A DNA stretch of 64,000 nt from Hormiphora californensis (Eukaryota > Ctenophora > Tentaculata > Cydippida > Pleurobrachiidae): the NCBI GenBank assembly GCA_020137815.1, contig CM035359.1, positions 7,990,882-8,054,881 of the forward strand, given 5' to 3'. The translations under genes were made by a program, and so were the position numbers. The notes under the pieces are model-generated. The model was not told the DNA's origin. It saw only the letters and a program-made list of their open reading frames with translations, and did not search any database. Every line of letters begins with the position of its first letter. Position 1 is the first letter of the stretch. Below are positions 11,857 to 22,857 of this stretch, in pieces.

Positions 11857-14800
11857 GGTAATATGGTAGTTCTGGGCTGAACACTTTCGACCGCTTTAAA
11901 GCGCTTTAAAGCGTTTGAGAAAGCGCTATAAAGCGCTTTAAAGCGCTTTAAAGCGATACCGCTTTAAAGCGCACCGCTTTAAAGCGCTTTTAAAGCGCTA
12001 AAAGCGCTTTATAGCGGTTTTTGTAGCGATATAAAGCGCTTCCGAAAGCGCTTTAAAGCGCTTTCAAAAGCGCTTTAAAGCGCCACCGATTTAAAGCGCT
12101 TTTTTTTGATGGCGAGAAAAAATAAAGCGCTTTAAAGCGCTTTAAAAGCGCTTTTAAAAGCGCTATAAAGCGCTTTTCAAAACGCTTTATAGCGCTTTAA
12201 AGCGCTTTTAGCGCTTTCAAGCGCTTTTAAGCGCTTTAAAGCGGTGAATATCGCTTTAAAGCGCTATAAAAAGCGCTTTTAAAAGCGGTGTTGAAAAAGC
12301 GCTTTTTAAAGCGCTTTACAGCGCTTTTAAAAGCGCTATAAAGCGCTTTAAAAAGCGCTTTTTAAAGCGCTTTAAAAAGCGCTTTATAGCGCTTTTAAAA
12401 GCGCTGTACAGCGCTTTAAAAAGCGTTTTATATCGCTTCAGAAAGCGTTTATAAAAACGCTTTAAAGCGCTTTAAAGCGCTTTTAAAAGCGCTATAAAGC
12501 GCTTTTAAAAGCGCTTTCTAGAGCGCTTTAAAGCGCTTTAAAGCGCTTTTAAAAGCGCTTTTTAATGCACTATAAAGCGCTTTAAAGCGCTTCTTATAGC
12601 GCTTTAAATAGCGCTTCATAGCGCTTTATAAAGCGCTTTATAGCGCTTTATATAGCGCTTTAAAGCGCTATAAAAAGCGCTATATCAAGCGCTATAAAGC
12701 GCTTTATAGCGCTATAAAAAGCGCTTTATAGCGCTATAAAAAGCGCTATAAAGCGCTATATAAAGCGCTTTGTAGCGCTTTTTATAGCGCTATAAAGCGC
12801 TTTATAAAGTCTTTTAAAAAGCGCTTTAAAGCGCTTTTTAAAGCGCTTTAAAGCGCTTTTTATAGCGCTTTATGAAGCGCTGTAAAGCGCTTTATAGCGC
12901 TTTATAAAGCGCTTTCAAGCGCTTTAAAAAGCGCTATAAAGCGCTTTAAGAAGCGCTTTATAGCGCTTTATAAATCGCTAGAAAGCGCTTTATAAAGCGC
13001 TAGAAAGCGCTATAAAAAGCGCTTTAAAGCGCTTTATGAAGCGCTATAAATCCCACTTTTTCGTGATCACTTCCACTCCTTTTCAGATTAAACTGCGTTT
13101 CCGTTGGGGGCGATTATAATTTGGGTGCCTTGCAGCCTGTGTACAGGTGTGCGCTACCAAAAGAGTACACTTAGACCGAGTTTTTCAAATGTCTATAGTC
13201 ATGCAACCACAAGGCCAATTTGAGTTAACTAAAGTCTCTTTTTGGGAGAGAGGGAGTGAAAGAGAGGGTACACCACGGAGCACAGTTGGGTATGATATCC
13301 CCTCTTTCTTCTATCCTCCCGCGCTGTCTCTCTCAGTCTCATGTTATCGCGTGCGCTATGTTTAGTTCGGGATGGGGGCGAGTGAGGGATAGAGAAAGAG
13401 GGTATACCATTACCACGGAGGATTTTAATAGGTGCGGCGTTTTCGGGTGTGGCGGGCGCCATTTGAGGTTCACAGCCATATCATGATGCTTTTCGGAATC
13501 TTTAGGGGGTGTAATTTTTACGCCGTAATCTGGCTGGTGGCTCCGGCTGGTTGAGACACAGTCTACAGCTAAAACAGTGTAAAGATGTTAGTTATGAGAC
13601 TTGAATGGTCAATGGTGACGTCAGACGTGTGTGTAGCTGGTATCAAGTCAATTGATTGAGAAATACGAATACAAGTGGCAAGTGCTGAGTCATGAGAGCA
13701 AGTCGAGAATCTCAACTCTCAAGACTCAACGGCAGACCGCAGACGGCACTCGGCAGAAGTAAGTGAAAACAAAGAAATGAATTCACTGCCAACTTATATT
13801 TGAGTCTGAACGGGCATGTTCCTTGGGTACGGTGCACCCTCTCTTTTTGGGAAGGGGGTAGGAGAGAGGGAGTGAAAGAGACGGTACAACACGGAGCACA
13901 GCTTATTTGGACATATGCCGAGTTTTATTAGTGCAAATTTTCCCACGGCCGTGGGAAACTATGAAAGCTTCATGTGATGAGCTCGTTTTACTATAAAAAG
14001 CGCTTTCAAGCGCCTTAAATAGCGCTTTTAAAAGCGCTTTAAAAAGCGCTAGAAAGCGCTTTTAAAAGCGCTTTAAAGCGCTTTATATAGCGCTTTATAT
14101 AGCGCTTTTTAGCGCTATTTAAAGCGCTAGTTAAAGCGCTAAAAAGCGCTTTAAAAAGCGCTATAAAGCGCTCTAAATAGCGCTTTATAGCGCCTCGAAA
14201 AGCTCTTTAAGAAGCACTTTATAGCGCTTTATAAAGCGCTATAAAGCGCTTTTTAAAGCGCCACAAAAAGCGCTTAAGAGCGCTTTATAGCGCTATAAAA
14301 AGCGCTTCATAGCGCTATTTAAAGCGCTCTATAGCGCTTTTTATGGCGCTTCAAAGCGCTTTAAAAAGCGCTAAAAAGCGCTTTGAAAAGCGCTTTATAA
14401 AGCGCTAGAAAGCGCTTTTAAAAGCGCTTCCTAGCGCTTTTTAAAGCGCTTTTCAAAGCGCTTTTTAGCGCTTTATAGCGCTTTATAGCGGTTGAAGTAG
14501 CACATTTTATATCGCTTTAAAGCGCTTTAAAAAGCGCTTTTGAGCGCTTTAAGAAGCGCTTTTTAGCGCTTTAAAAGCGCTTTATAAAGCGCTTTTTAGC
14601 GCTATAAAAGCGCTTTAAAGCGCTCTTTAAAGCGCTTTAAAGCGCTTTTTAAAGCGCTAAAAAGCGCTTTTAAAAGCGCTGTATAGCGCTATAAAGCGCT
14701 TTCAAATATGCTATATAAAGCGCTTTAAAAAGCGCTATAAAGCGCTTTGTAGCGCTTTATAGCGCTATTGAAAGCGATTTTTAGCGCTTTTAAAAGCGCT

Positions 14801-15251
14801 ATAAAGCGCTTTATAGCGCTTTTAAAAGCGCTTTCTAGCGCCATTTAGCGCTTTATAGCGCTTTTAAAAGCGCTTTCGAAAGCGCTATAAAGCGCTAAAT
14901 AGCGCTAAATAGCGCTTTAAAGCGATCTGACGAAGCGCTTTATAGCGCTTAATAGCGCTTTTTAAAGCGCTTGCAAAACGCTTTAAAGCGCTAAATTTTG
15001 AAAATAAAGCGCTTTAAATCGGTGGCGCTTTAAAGCGCTTTTAAAAGCGCTTCATAGCGCTTTCGAAAGCGCTTTATATTGCTTCAGAAACCGCTATAAA
15101 GCGCTTTTAGCGCTTTAAAAGCGCTTTAAAGCGGTGCGCTTTAAAGCGGTATCGCTTTAAAGCGCTTTAAAGCGCTATAAAGCGCTTTCTCGAACGCTTT
15201 AAAGCGCTTTAAAGCGGTCGAAAATGTTCAGCCCAGAACTACCATATTACC
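11857..15251. mobile_element. hAT-like giant foldback element, 3.4 kb, with GCGCTTTAAAGCGC arrays
   Basis: AAAATAAT flanks both ends (11,849-11,856 and 15,252-15,259), an 8-bp duplication typical of hAT elements. The terminal inverted repeat begins GGTAATATGG and runs about 45 bp. Two arms of about 1.2 kb (11,890-13,045 and 13,995-15,210) consist almost wholly of degenerate AGCGCTTTAAAGCGCT-type motifs, themselves palindromic, spaced by 0-10 bases. The central 950 bp (13,050-13,990) has no transposase. It holds a direct repeat of about 50 bp (about 13,232-13,285 and 13,848-13,903) and purine-rich blocks. It is probably a non-autonomous element needing a transposase from elsewhere. The class call rests on the duplication length. 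Confidence 0.8.
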
Positions 15252-15284
15252 AAAATAATTAATGAGTCATCCTTCTTGTTTCAG

Positions 15285-15376
15285 ACATCATATGGATCAT
15301 CAGGATTCAAGGCATTCAGGTGCCAGGGAGGATATGACAGTATGCTGAGAATGAACTGCTACGACTCCGGGGACAG
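15285..15376 (+). CDS. Exon B: start of the C-type lectin-like domain (92 nt)
   Basis: The acceptor is CTTCTTGTTTCAG (15,272-15,284) and the donor GTAAAA follows 15,376. Only phase 0 is open: 30 codons plus AG. The peptide ends in a Met-Asn-Cys-Tyr-Asp-Ser-Gly-Asp block. This fits the helix-and-cysteine part of a C-type lectin domain (W/Y-x2-A/M-x3-C-x3-G-x-L), with an earlier FRC motif. The AG end joins the G of exon C to make Arg, so the phases agree. The hAT-like foldback ends 33 bp upstream of the exon, leaving the pyrimidine tract intact. The next intron is 25,535 bp. Confidence 0.72.
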
Positions 15377-15570
15377 GTAAAATTTGTCTTTTATAATAAT
15401 AATAATATCCGTACTTATATACACGCTCATACTACATAGGTTACCAGAACAAAAAACTAGTAAACTACACAGCAATCAGAGCGGTTCACCTTTGCAAACA
15501 TAACTATAGTATTAAAGATAAATAAAATGTTCTAAATCCCATTTAAATGTCCGGTGCTCTGATGCTCAAA
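15377..15570. other. Start of intron B with a LINE/SINE-like 3' tail
   Basis: A short ATA/TAA repeat lies at 15,395-15,407. The stretch 15,478-15,500, read on the minus strand, contains 'ggtgaaccgctctgat', which also occurs on the plus strand at 33,470-33,486 before a (TTC)n tract. This suggests a shared element 3' end. Confidence 0.45.
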
Positions 15571-15577
15571 AATCCAG

Positions 15578-16507
15578 TCACAATACCTTACTAAATTTGT
15601 AAATACACAAACTCAAACACAGCAGTCCCGCACTGCACTGTCTCTCACACTTCCTCCACCTTGCCCCACGAATCCCAAAGGTCTTCCCCGGCTCCGCATC
15701 CTTCCTCTCCTTCAGTGCTACCACCAGCTTCCTCCTCTCCTCCCTCTCCTCTGGAGAACGGTCAGGGGAAATATAGACATTTTTGTGCCTATCATAGTTC
15801 TTCAGAGATTTCTTATTGGACAGTATATGATCTCGGAAATCTTTGCCACATAAACGTAGCTTTACAGGCCGGTCAGAGCCATCCTTGTATTTCCCAAGTC
15901 GCTTCATACTGGAAATACCAGTAATACAAGCACCCAATATACTGTTAAACACTCGCTTAATTTCGTTCTCCAGATCCTCATCATTCTCAGCCTGGTCATC
16001 AAACAGACCATGCACAATAACATTGCTCGCCCTGTCCTCTGTCGCTACAGCAATAGCATGACGTACCCGCTGCGGTGCTAGGGCAGTCTCACAGTTTTTC
16101 TAGAGAACACCAGCAAAAGATTTAATCTCCTTCTCAGCGGTAGACTGTACGGCAATGATCTCACCGTCTCGCTTCTCCAACAGTTCACACTGTAGCTTAA
16201 CTAAGCGGTCCTGTGCCTCAACCAGCAAGCGCTGTGCGGTGATAAGCTCCTCTTGGCAATTGATGATTCTCCTCTCACAATCAGCTTCAATAGACAACTT
16301 ATCAATCGCCGGGTAACACCGCTCAACCAGCAAGCGACATGCCTTCTCTGCAAACTCAGCAAGTTCAGGTTTTCCCACTCCCTTGATCTTACTCTTACTA
16401 GGACACTTCAAATTGTCCCAGAAACAGGAAGCTGAATTAGCAGACCATTTCTTGGGGAAAGAATCCGCTTCCTTCACATGAACGAACAATTCTCGCACTA
16501 GGTCCAC
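15578..16507 (-). pseudogene. ORF1-only LINE relic (coiled coil plus RRM-like protein)
   Basis: Two in-frame minus-strand pieces (16,507-16,100 and 16,096-15,578) are separated by a single TAG at about 16,097-16,099. The first has a heptad-like Leu/Glu/Gln-rich stretch. The second has the RRM-like core, with a block around Ser-Pro-Asp-Arg-Ser-Pro-Glu-Glu-Arg. That block closely resembles the end of the protein at 20,863-21,914. Such proteins bind LINE RNA. No endonuclease or RT follows downstream on the minus strand, where only about 200 bp separate it from exon B. Read through the TAG it would be about 310 codons. Confidence 0.72.
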
Positions 16508-16799
16508 AACTTCACTCTGTACCTCACGGTATACCCCCTTTTTTTTACAAAATTTTATTCTTTATCCTCTCACAAATTGAAACACTTTAGGTTGTGGCAA
16601 ACATATGTTTCATGATGTCAATGACACCAATCATCAGTGCTCAAATTAATTTGTTTAAAGTAGCGCTGAAAAGTTAAAAATAAATTAACTATATGTATCC
16701 AGCTCCCTCTACACCCGGTCAAGCACTCTCGTGGCCGTCGCCGCCCCATATTGTCTTACTTGACTTATTTTGACTTAAGGTGGGTGGAATTCCCGAACG
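16508..16799. other. No gene; short shared segment
   Basis: Positions 16,636-16,675 (around 'taatttgtttaaagtag') match 31,208-31,245 and, inverted, 57,225-57,262, so this is a repeated segment. The rest shows nothing recognisable. Confidence 0.5.
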
Positions 16800-17385
16800 C
16801 CTTGAACAAGTTTTAACCACGCATCACGTTCCTCCATAACTGAAGCTATCTCCTTCACGTCTCCCAGACCCGTATCTTGCCGTAGGGCGTAGAACATCCA
16901 CAAAGGTCTTCGAGGGCCTGCCACGTTTATAATGACCGTGAGTAGGCTCCCAAAGGAGGACTTTGTAGAGTGTCAGCTCTGAGTGTCTTTCTGCATGTCC
17001 GGCAAGTCGTAATCTTCGTTCCGCTATTTTAGTGCTGAGAATGGGTAACCTTCCAATACCATACAACGTGCCATTAGTCATGCGGAGTTGACACTGGTTC
17101 TTGTTAAGTGCCATTCTCAACATACGTGTATAAGCTCCATTCAAACTCTTCTCCATTTGTTTGGTGAGGGTCCAGGTCTCACATCCGTATAGGACAACGG
17201 TTTCGACAGTAGCAACGAATAACCTACACTTGAGTTCGTCTTTAAGATCTCAGTTCCAGACTTCCTTCAAGCCGTGGCAGGCAACCCATGCCTTACTCTT
17301 CCGGTTCTTGATGTCCTTGTTCGAATCTCTGATCCACGAACCCAGGTATTTGAAGTCATCGGTTGTTTTGATGGTGTGTCCGTAA

Positions 17386-17620
17386 GGGGAAACTCTAACT
17401 AAATGGCATCCCATTAATGGGATCCCATCAACAGTAAAACTCTAACTGATAATGGACCACAGTGATGGTTCTTTCTCTGTATTCTTTCTGTGTGCGCCCC
17501 GCGCCCGGGCATGCCCAATGTACTGCCTACAGAGAGAATACAGAGAAAGAACCATCACTGTGGTCCATTATCAGTTAGAGTTTTACTGTTGATGGGATGC
17601 CATTCAGTTAGAGTTTCCCC
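17386..17620. repeat. PIF/Harbinger-like hairpin MITE, copy 1 (shortened)
   Basis: It has the same inverted ends (GGGGAAACTCTAACT) as the copies at 32,700, 57,498 and 60,654, but lacks part of the middle. It interrupts the LINE RT between two coding blocks. No matching TAA duplication remains on the right side. Confidence 0.8.
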
Positions 17621-17749
17621 TCCCAGGTAAGAAGCGGTTCTGGATCTGGGATGTTCTCCACTATGAGCTCCGTTTTGTTCTGGTTAATAGCCAGACCAAC
17701 CTCCTTACAAACCGTTTCAACCTCACGAAGTAAAACCCCTAACTCTATA

Positions 17750-18419
17750 TATAGTACATAACGTTCTGCACGTAGTGCAAGCGTGCCATATACGCTCTGC
17801 ACCGCAGAGCGTATATAATGGAGGTGAAATGTGCGACAGCGCAGCTGGAGTGCATTTCATACCTATATTGCACGAGTGTAACGAGTGCGATATAGGAGCG
17901 CTTGCACATGCCGTGCAGGACGTTATTGAGTATATATTTCGCGAAAAAACACATGACAAGCAAATCAATCATAATTTTGGGTTATTACACACAGAGAGAT
18001 GTGACAAAACAAGGTACAAACTCAGCAAAACTACACTACTACACCTTTTACACACAAGGGGACCAAGTTTTGTCAGTTTTAACAGTGAAAAGAAGAGAGA
18101 GATAAAGAGAGAGGTACGAGAGAGATTGGAAATAATAGCAAACAACAAAACGTGATAAGGGGATAATTAGAAAGAGAAAGAGGGACGTGAGTGTAAAATG
18201 GCAGACTGTGTGTCGTGTAGTACCTTGTCAGTCATATTCTGTGTGTTTGTGTGTGATAAAGGTGTAAAAACACTGCGAAAACACTTTTCTTAATTATATC
18301 CCGCTACCTCTATATCTGCTCGCTCCCGCGGAAGCAGAGTGCATATTTTACAGTGCAAAATTTGCAGCAAATGGTCGCGCGTAGCGGGAGTGATATGTGC
18401 ACTCGCGGAATATATAATA
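17750..18419. mobile_element. 670-bp insertion with a 10-bp target duplication
   Basis: TAACTCTATA occurs at 17,740-17,749 and 18,420-18,429. The insertion splits the LINE RT. The first 170 bp is full of short inverted motifs (GCACGTAGTGC, 'gcagagcgtatata'). The last 500 bp matches 20,415-20,770. A + frame of 126 codons (17,775-18,155) has no recognisable domain and I do not call it a gene. No clear terminal inverted repeat was seen, so the class is unknown. Confidence 0.65.
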
Positions 18420-19030
18420 TAACTCTATAGTCCTCTGCCACAACGTCTTTCAGAAGTTTTCGCTTCTTCCCAAGGAGAGCTTTACTCATTTCCTGTACTG
18501 CGCCTATGAAGTGACCATAGTTTGTAGTTGGATTGTCTTCAGCAGTAGATGTTAGAGTGTTAGACAGGAGAATCGGTTGTGAACCTCAACAGAGAAACGA
18601 TCCCTCTGGTTCGGGTCGGTTCTGAGGGCACTGTAGTCGAGATTCGGTCTTCCTGGCAGAGTCTTCCTCTTTCGTAGGGTGAGTTTGACCTTGGCAGTAA
18701 GAAACCGATGATCGGATCCAAGGGAGCTTAACGCCTCGGGCCCTCGGACGTCGTGGTGTCCTTAATACTATTCCTCCACTTCTTCTTTATTAGTATATAA
18801 TCCAGGGTGGCCTTCCGCTGTGTCCCGTCCGACAGGAATGTCCACAAACGACTCTTCTTCTTCCGGAATCTAATGCTAGTGGCCTCCAATTTGGTTTCCT
18901 CCATAGTTACCTTCAGAAGGACACCGTTACGGCTGGTGGTACGATGATAGTACCATCCAGAACTAGTTCCTTCCCAGCCAAGGCGAGCGTTCAAGTCGCC
19001 ACAAACAATCAGGAGATTGTGAGCAAATTG

Positions 19031-20292
19031 TACCCACTCACAATATTCACAATACGTGAGGGGAGATTACAGTTCCTGGTATTGCTGTTTTCTCTGTGGC
19101 ACTGATACTCTCGCCTTCCTCTCTAAATTTAAGTTCTCTATCCCCTCCTCAAAAACTTTCCTCTTTCTTTCCCCTATCAGTCCCCAGCCGCGTCACTGTG
19201 CCTGGTGTGACAAAACGGTGCGGTCAATCGGAAAGATTTGTATTCGAGGCAGCTGATTTTTCTCCTTTCTTTTCCCATATCAGTTCGCCCAGTACAAACA
19301 AAATGAGGGGGCCAGCCCTATGACACAACCTCAAACTAGGGACAAAGTGCAGCTCCCTAGTTGTGAGTAGTAACAAAGACAACTTGTATATCACTACATA
19401 TTGTGTAAACCCAAACAGAGGGGTGATGCCAGCCCTGTTGACCCGAGCTTCCTGTCAGCTCTTGACAGGCCCCAGAATTTAGCAACTTTAACATCCGTAA
19501 AATTTTAAATACTAGGTATACAGTCGTAAATGTACAAAACATACAACAGAACATTTATGACAAAGACCAGAAAATCGATTTTGGCAAACTAACAGCATTG
19601 ATAAATAAATCTGGCCTTTCAAATAGAATCTGCCTGTCAAAACCGGCCCCCACCCCAGGCAGATATTAATCCAAAGAGTTGGGCCGCCCAGACATGAAAA
19701 ATGTATAACGGGTGGTACAAAACGAGCTCGAAAGAGCTTACAATGGTTGCCACCTTAGGCTGGCAGACTATGGAGCCCCCCTTGAGGATGAGTGCCGTTC
19801 CACTAGACTGCGTACTAGAAGCACTGCAAATGGGCCGATTAGGTGCATACTGCATAGTGTACCAATCGGTGGCCCGGGCCACCACACTGTATCCTGAGTT
19901 TGGATCTGGCCTAAAATGGCAAGGTGCTGGTAGAAGAAATGACGTTTTCTACGCTACGTTTGAGCAGAGAAGCCGCGTCATCGTTCGGCATTCTACTGAT
20001 TTCTGGGGAACCCAGTAACGTAAGACTGGTGAGAATTCACTGGTGCTCTCAGATGTGTGTCTAACTGGATTAGTACCCGGCCTGAAAATTAACAATAGCG
20101 GACCGAATGTGAAACTAGTCATTTCTCAAAGGGGAGCCTCATGTGAGATATGGGGATCCCTGGAGAGGTCTGACTAGTGAAACTACTGAGTGAATCTTGT
20201 GTGGGGCGCTTGTGAGGAATGCCAGAATTCTGATTCGGCGGGAGTTGGCGCGGAAGATACCAGCAAAGTGGGAGGAAGTACGGTGAGGTTCA
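19031..20292. other. No supported gene; possible retroelement leader
   Basis: Frames of 105 codons (+, 19,701-20,018) and 82 codons (-) exist but overlap on opposite strands and show no domain. The sequence runs toward the repeat copy and ORF1 at 20.4-21.9 kb on the + strand, so part of it could be an untranslated leader. This is inference only. Confidence 0.35.
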
Positions 20293-20414
<122 letters not shown>

Positions 20415-20770
20415 AAATTTCGGGTGGTTACACACAGAGAGATGTGACAAAGCAAGAGACAAACCAACACACAAGGGGACAGAGATACGAGAGAGGGAGA
20501 TTGGAATTCTTGGAAATAGCAAACAACAAAACATGATAAGAGGATAATTAGAGAGAGAAAGAGGGAGAGTGAGTGTAAAATGGCAGACTGTGTGTCGTGT
20601 AGTACCTTGTCAGTCATATTCTGTGTGTTTGTGTGTGAATAAGGTGTAAAAACACTGCGAGAACACTTTTCTCACTCATATCCCACTGCCTCCATATCTG
20701 CACGCTCCCGCAGAAGCACAGTACAAATTTCACCGTGCAAATGGTCGCGCAGAGCAGAACTTGTGAGCGG
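20415..20770. repeat. Second copy of the 17.75-18.42 kb element (partial)
   Basis: It shares long blocks with 17,985-18,400, including 'cacacagagagatgtgacaa', 'aaaatggcagactgtgtgtc' and the 'gtgcaaatggtcgcgc'-like end. It lies directly upstream of the ORF1 at 20,863, so the 17.75-kb copy may be a partial retroelement leader rather than a separate element. Confidence 0.7.
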
Positions 20771-20862
20771 GACTTGACTTCTCACATATCCCTTATCAGT
20801 TTCGTTTGAAAAGCTCGCTCCTGATAGTTTTTGATCTTGCACCGTTGTACACGCGTACGAAC

Positions 20863-21914
20863 ATGGCCTCCAAGTTGGATCGTGCCTTCACTACCTGGCA
20901 ACAGGGCGGTCCGGGCAACCGTGCTTATGCTATGTCTTCTGATTACAGTCGGCTAGAGACGTCTATCTTATCTACATTGAGGCGAGTTGCTGGGTACCCT
21001 GACCCTAACAAGGAAGGTGGCGAGTTTGATCCAAATAAGTTGACCAGCATGAATACCTCTCAAGTCTAGACACGAACAAGAAAGTACAGCTTCTTTCTGA
21101 CACGGCTGGTTTGCTTTGGTTTCGTGCACTTCCTCTTAGTCGATTAGCTAGGAAGGAGTTGTTATCAGCTAACACAAGAGCGAAACAGGATGGTTCTGTG
21201 TGCAGTAATGAATCGAAAGAAACGATAGAGAAGCTGATGGAGCATCTGGACCACACCCGTGACCGCCTTGACAGTGCTACAGATTTATTATTAGAACGTG
21301 ATTCCAAGATCATTGAACTGCAATCAGAGATCAGTGCCCTAAAAGACTCGATCATATCCATGAAAAATACCATGCTAGAGAAGAGTGTCACCGCGGTACA
21401 GACAGTTGTTAAGGACGAGATTCAGAATTACTCTGCTGTTATCCAGACAGCTGCTACTGCTGTGAACCAGACCTGTGTATCTGCCCTTGCTCCCAACAAA
21501 CTACGAACAGCAATTGCCAGTGCTTCCATTGATCGTAGTAACAACCTGATGGTGTACGGTCTGCCAGAGAGTGACCAGCTAAGTGAAAGTACTTTAGTCA
21601 AGGATCTATTTGAACATTTGTCTGAAGCACCAGTGTTAACCGAGGTGGCACGACTTGGTAAGAGAGGTGGTGAGGGAGTGCGGCCAGTGCGGGTGGTGCT
21701 GAGGAACAGAGAGGCTACTAGGACTATTTTGGGGAAATCAGCGACGCTGAAGGACTCTGATCAGTACCAGTCAGTGTTTGTTGCACCGGACAGATCAGTA
21801 GAAGAGAGAGCAGAGAGAAGAGAATTAGTTACTAAACTGAGAGAGAGAAGAGAAAATGAACCTGATAAAGTTTGGAGGATTAGAAGAGGCTCTATTGTAG
21901 AGAGTGAGACGTGA
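20863..21914 (+). pseudogene. LINE ORF1 protein with one frameshift (coiled coil and RRM-like)
   Basis: From the ATG at 20,863 the frame reads 68 codons to a TAG. A single missing base near 21,039-21,041 restores continuity (NKL then DQHEYLSSL), and the second frame runs on to TGA at 21,912. The whole product would be about 350 residues. The middle has a long Leu/Glu-rich coiled coil (about 21,200-21,400). The end has an RRM-like region with NNLMVYGLPES and a basic VAPDRSVEERAERRELV block, close to the protein at 15,578-16,507. It likely bound element RNA in a ribonucleoprotein. No endonuclease/RT follows within 2 kb, so this is an ORF1-only or truncated copy. Confidence 0.75.
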
Positions 21915-22229
21915 GAAGTATGACGAGAGATTGGAGAGATAGAGATAAATAAGTTAACTTTTTGAGATACGGTTTTATTATATGTTTTATAATTCATTTA
22001 TGGTTTTCAGTTTTGTAAAGACATAGTGGGGACCAGGGTGGGGTAACAGGTTCAAAGCACACATAAGACCTAACCGTCTTCGTGCTAACGACCCTGTTAC
22101 GCCACCCTGAATCCTCACTCAGTTTGGTCTGTGTGGCTGGTTTACTTGATACTATATGTTTATTTCGGCGCAATAACACTGCCAACGGCAGTTTTGATTG
22201 AAGTAATATTTGCACTCGCGGTTTATATA
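21915..22229. repeat. 3' flank with a dispersed repeat
   Basis: Positions 22,075-22,200 resemble 61,100-61,200 and, inverted, 54,775-54,905 (shared 'cgtcttcgtg' and 'gccaccctg' blocks). This is probably a short interspersed element. No gene was found. Confidence 0.5.
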
Positions 22230-22500
22230 CAGTCGGACCCCGATTTAATGGCCCTCGATTTAGCGGCACCCCGATTTAACGGCAGGATAAATTTCGCCCA
22301 AAAATTTTTTTTGAAATGTTTTTGAAAATTTTTTGAAAATTTTTCAAAATGTATCAACCACGTCCGAATCGTGTTTCGAATCGGTGCACCTTATTGCATG
22401 TCTTGCCGGTAATTAGACGGTTCGAAACGAACAGATATGTGATCCCCATGAGGCACATCAAATCGCAATTTTGACATTTGTTAAGCATATTAATAATTCA
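22230..22500. repeat. One-ended pogo/Tigger-like element
   Basis: TA then CAGTCGGACCCCGATTTA starts at 22,230 and is followed by 'ccgatttaacggc' variants. Positions 22,350-22,470 match 63,290-63,390 and, inverted, 63,420-63,520. I found no matching right end, so the copy is truncated. Confidence 0.6.
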
Positions 22501-22554
22501 AAGAATGTGTAAGTAAAACACAATGATTGTTTCTATCCTGTTTTATAAATACTA

Positions 22555-22690
22555 GTAAACCCGTTCGCCCTACGGGTGAATTTCGGGGAAATGGTAGCTG
22601 GTCGCTGGATTAGGGAACACTGACATCACCAGTCGAACTGTTGACATGTACCATCCCATCTTAAGTTACGGTACCGTAAAATGAGCTCAG
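22555..22690. repeat. Dispersed repeat, direct copy at 25,605-25,680
   Basis: Both copies share 'cccgttcgccctacgg', 'aatttcggggaaatggtagc' and 'gacatcacc'. Family unknown. Confidence 0.6.
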
Positions 22691-22857
22691 GCGGGATCGC
22701 TGCGAGTTTTAGAACGTCAGATGATGATGATCAGGCGATCAAAGTGATAAAAGAACTTACTCCTCGCGTTTCGTTTGTTTGCAGTATTCATCTGAGATTC
22801 ATCATCGGTTCTGACTAACCTCCAACGTCTTTTTCGTTGTCTCTGCACTTCTTTTTT

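Larger units (their letters stand above)
16800..19030 (-). pseudogene. RTE-like non-LTR retrotransposon ORF2 pseudogene (endonuclease and RT)
   Basis: Read on the minus strand, 19,025-18,430 encodes the second half of an AP-type endonuclease (GDLNARLG, LWTF, LDYILI and a Gly-Ser-Asp-His catalytic motif, with breaks). 17,738-17,621 gives an RT part (VGLAINQNKTE). 17,385-16,824 gives the end (DFKYLGSW, CETWTLTKQ, YTRMLRMALNK, RLRLAGHAERHSEL, GRPSKTFVD). There is an in-frame TGA in this last part. Two insertions break the gene: a MITE at 17,386-17,620 and a 670-bp element at 17,750-18,419. The YADD palm is missing, lost at or before the second insertion. The 3' end motifs resemble the endonuclease-reverse transcriptases common in marine invertebrates; the exact clade is uncertain. 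Confidence 0.82.

Noticed and set aside
11900-15200. CRISPR-like or centromere-like repeat array
   Set aside because: Units are irregular, self-complementary and have no constant spacers. Terminal inverted repeats and an 8-bp duplication mark a transposable element instead.
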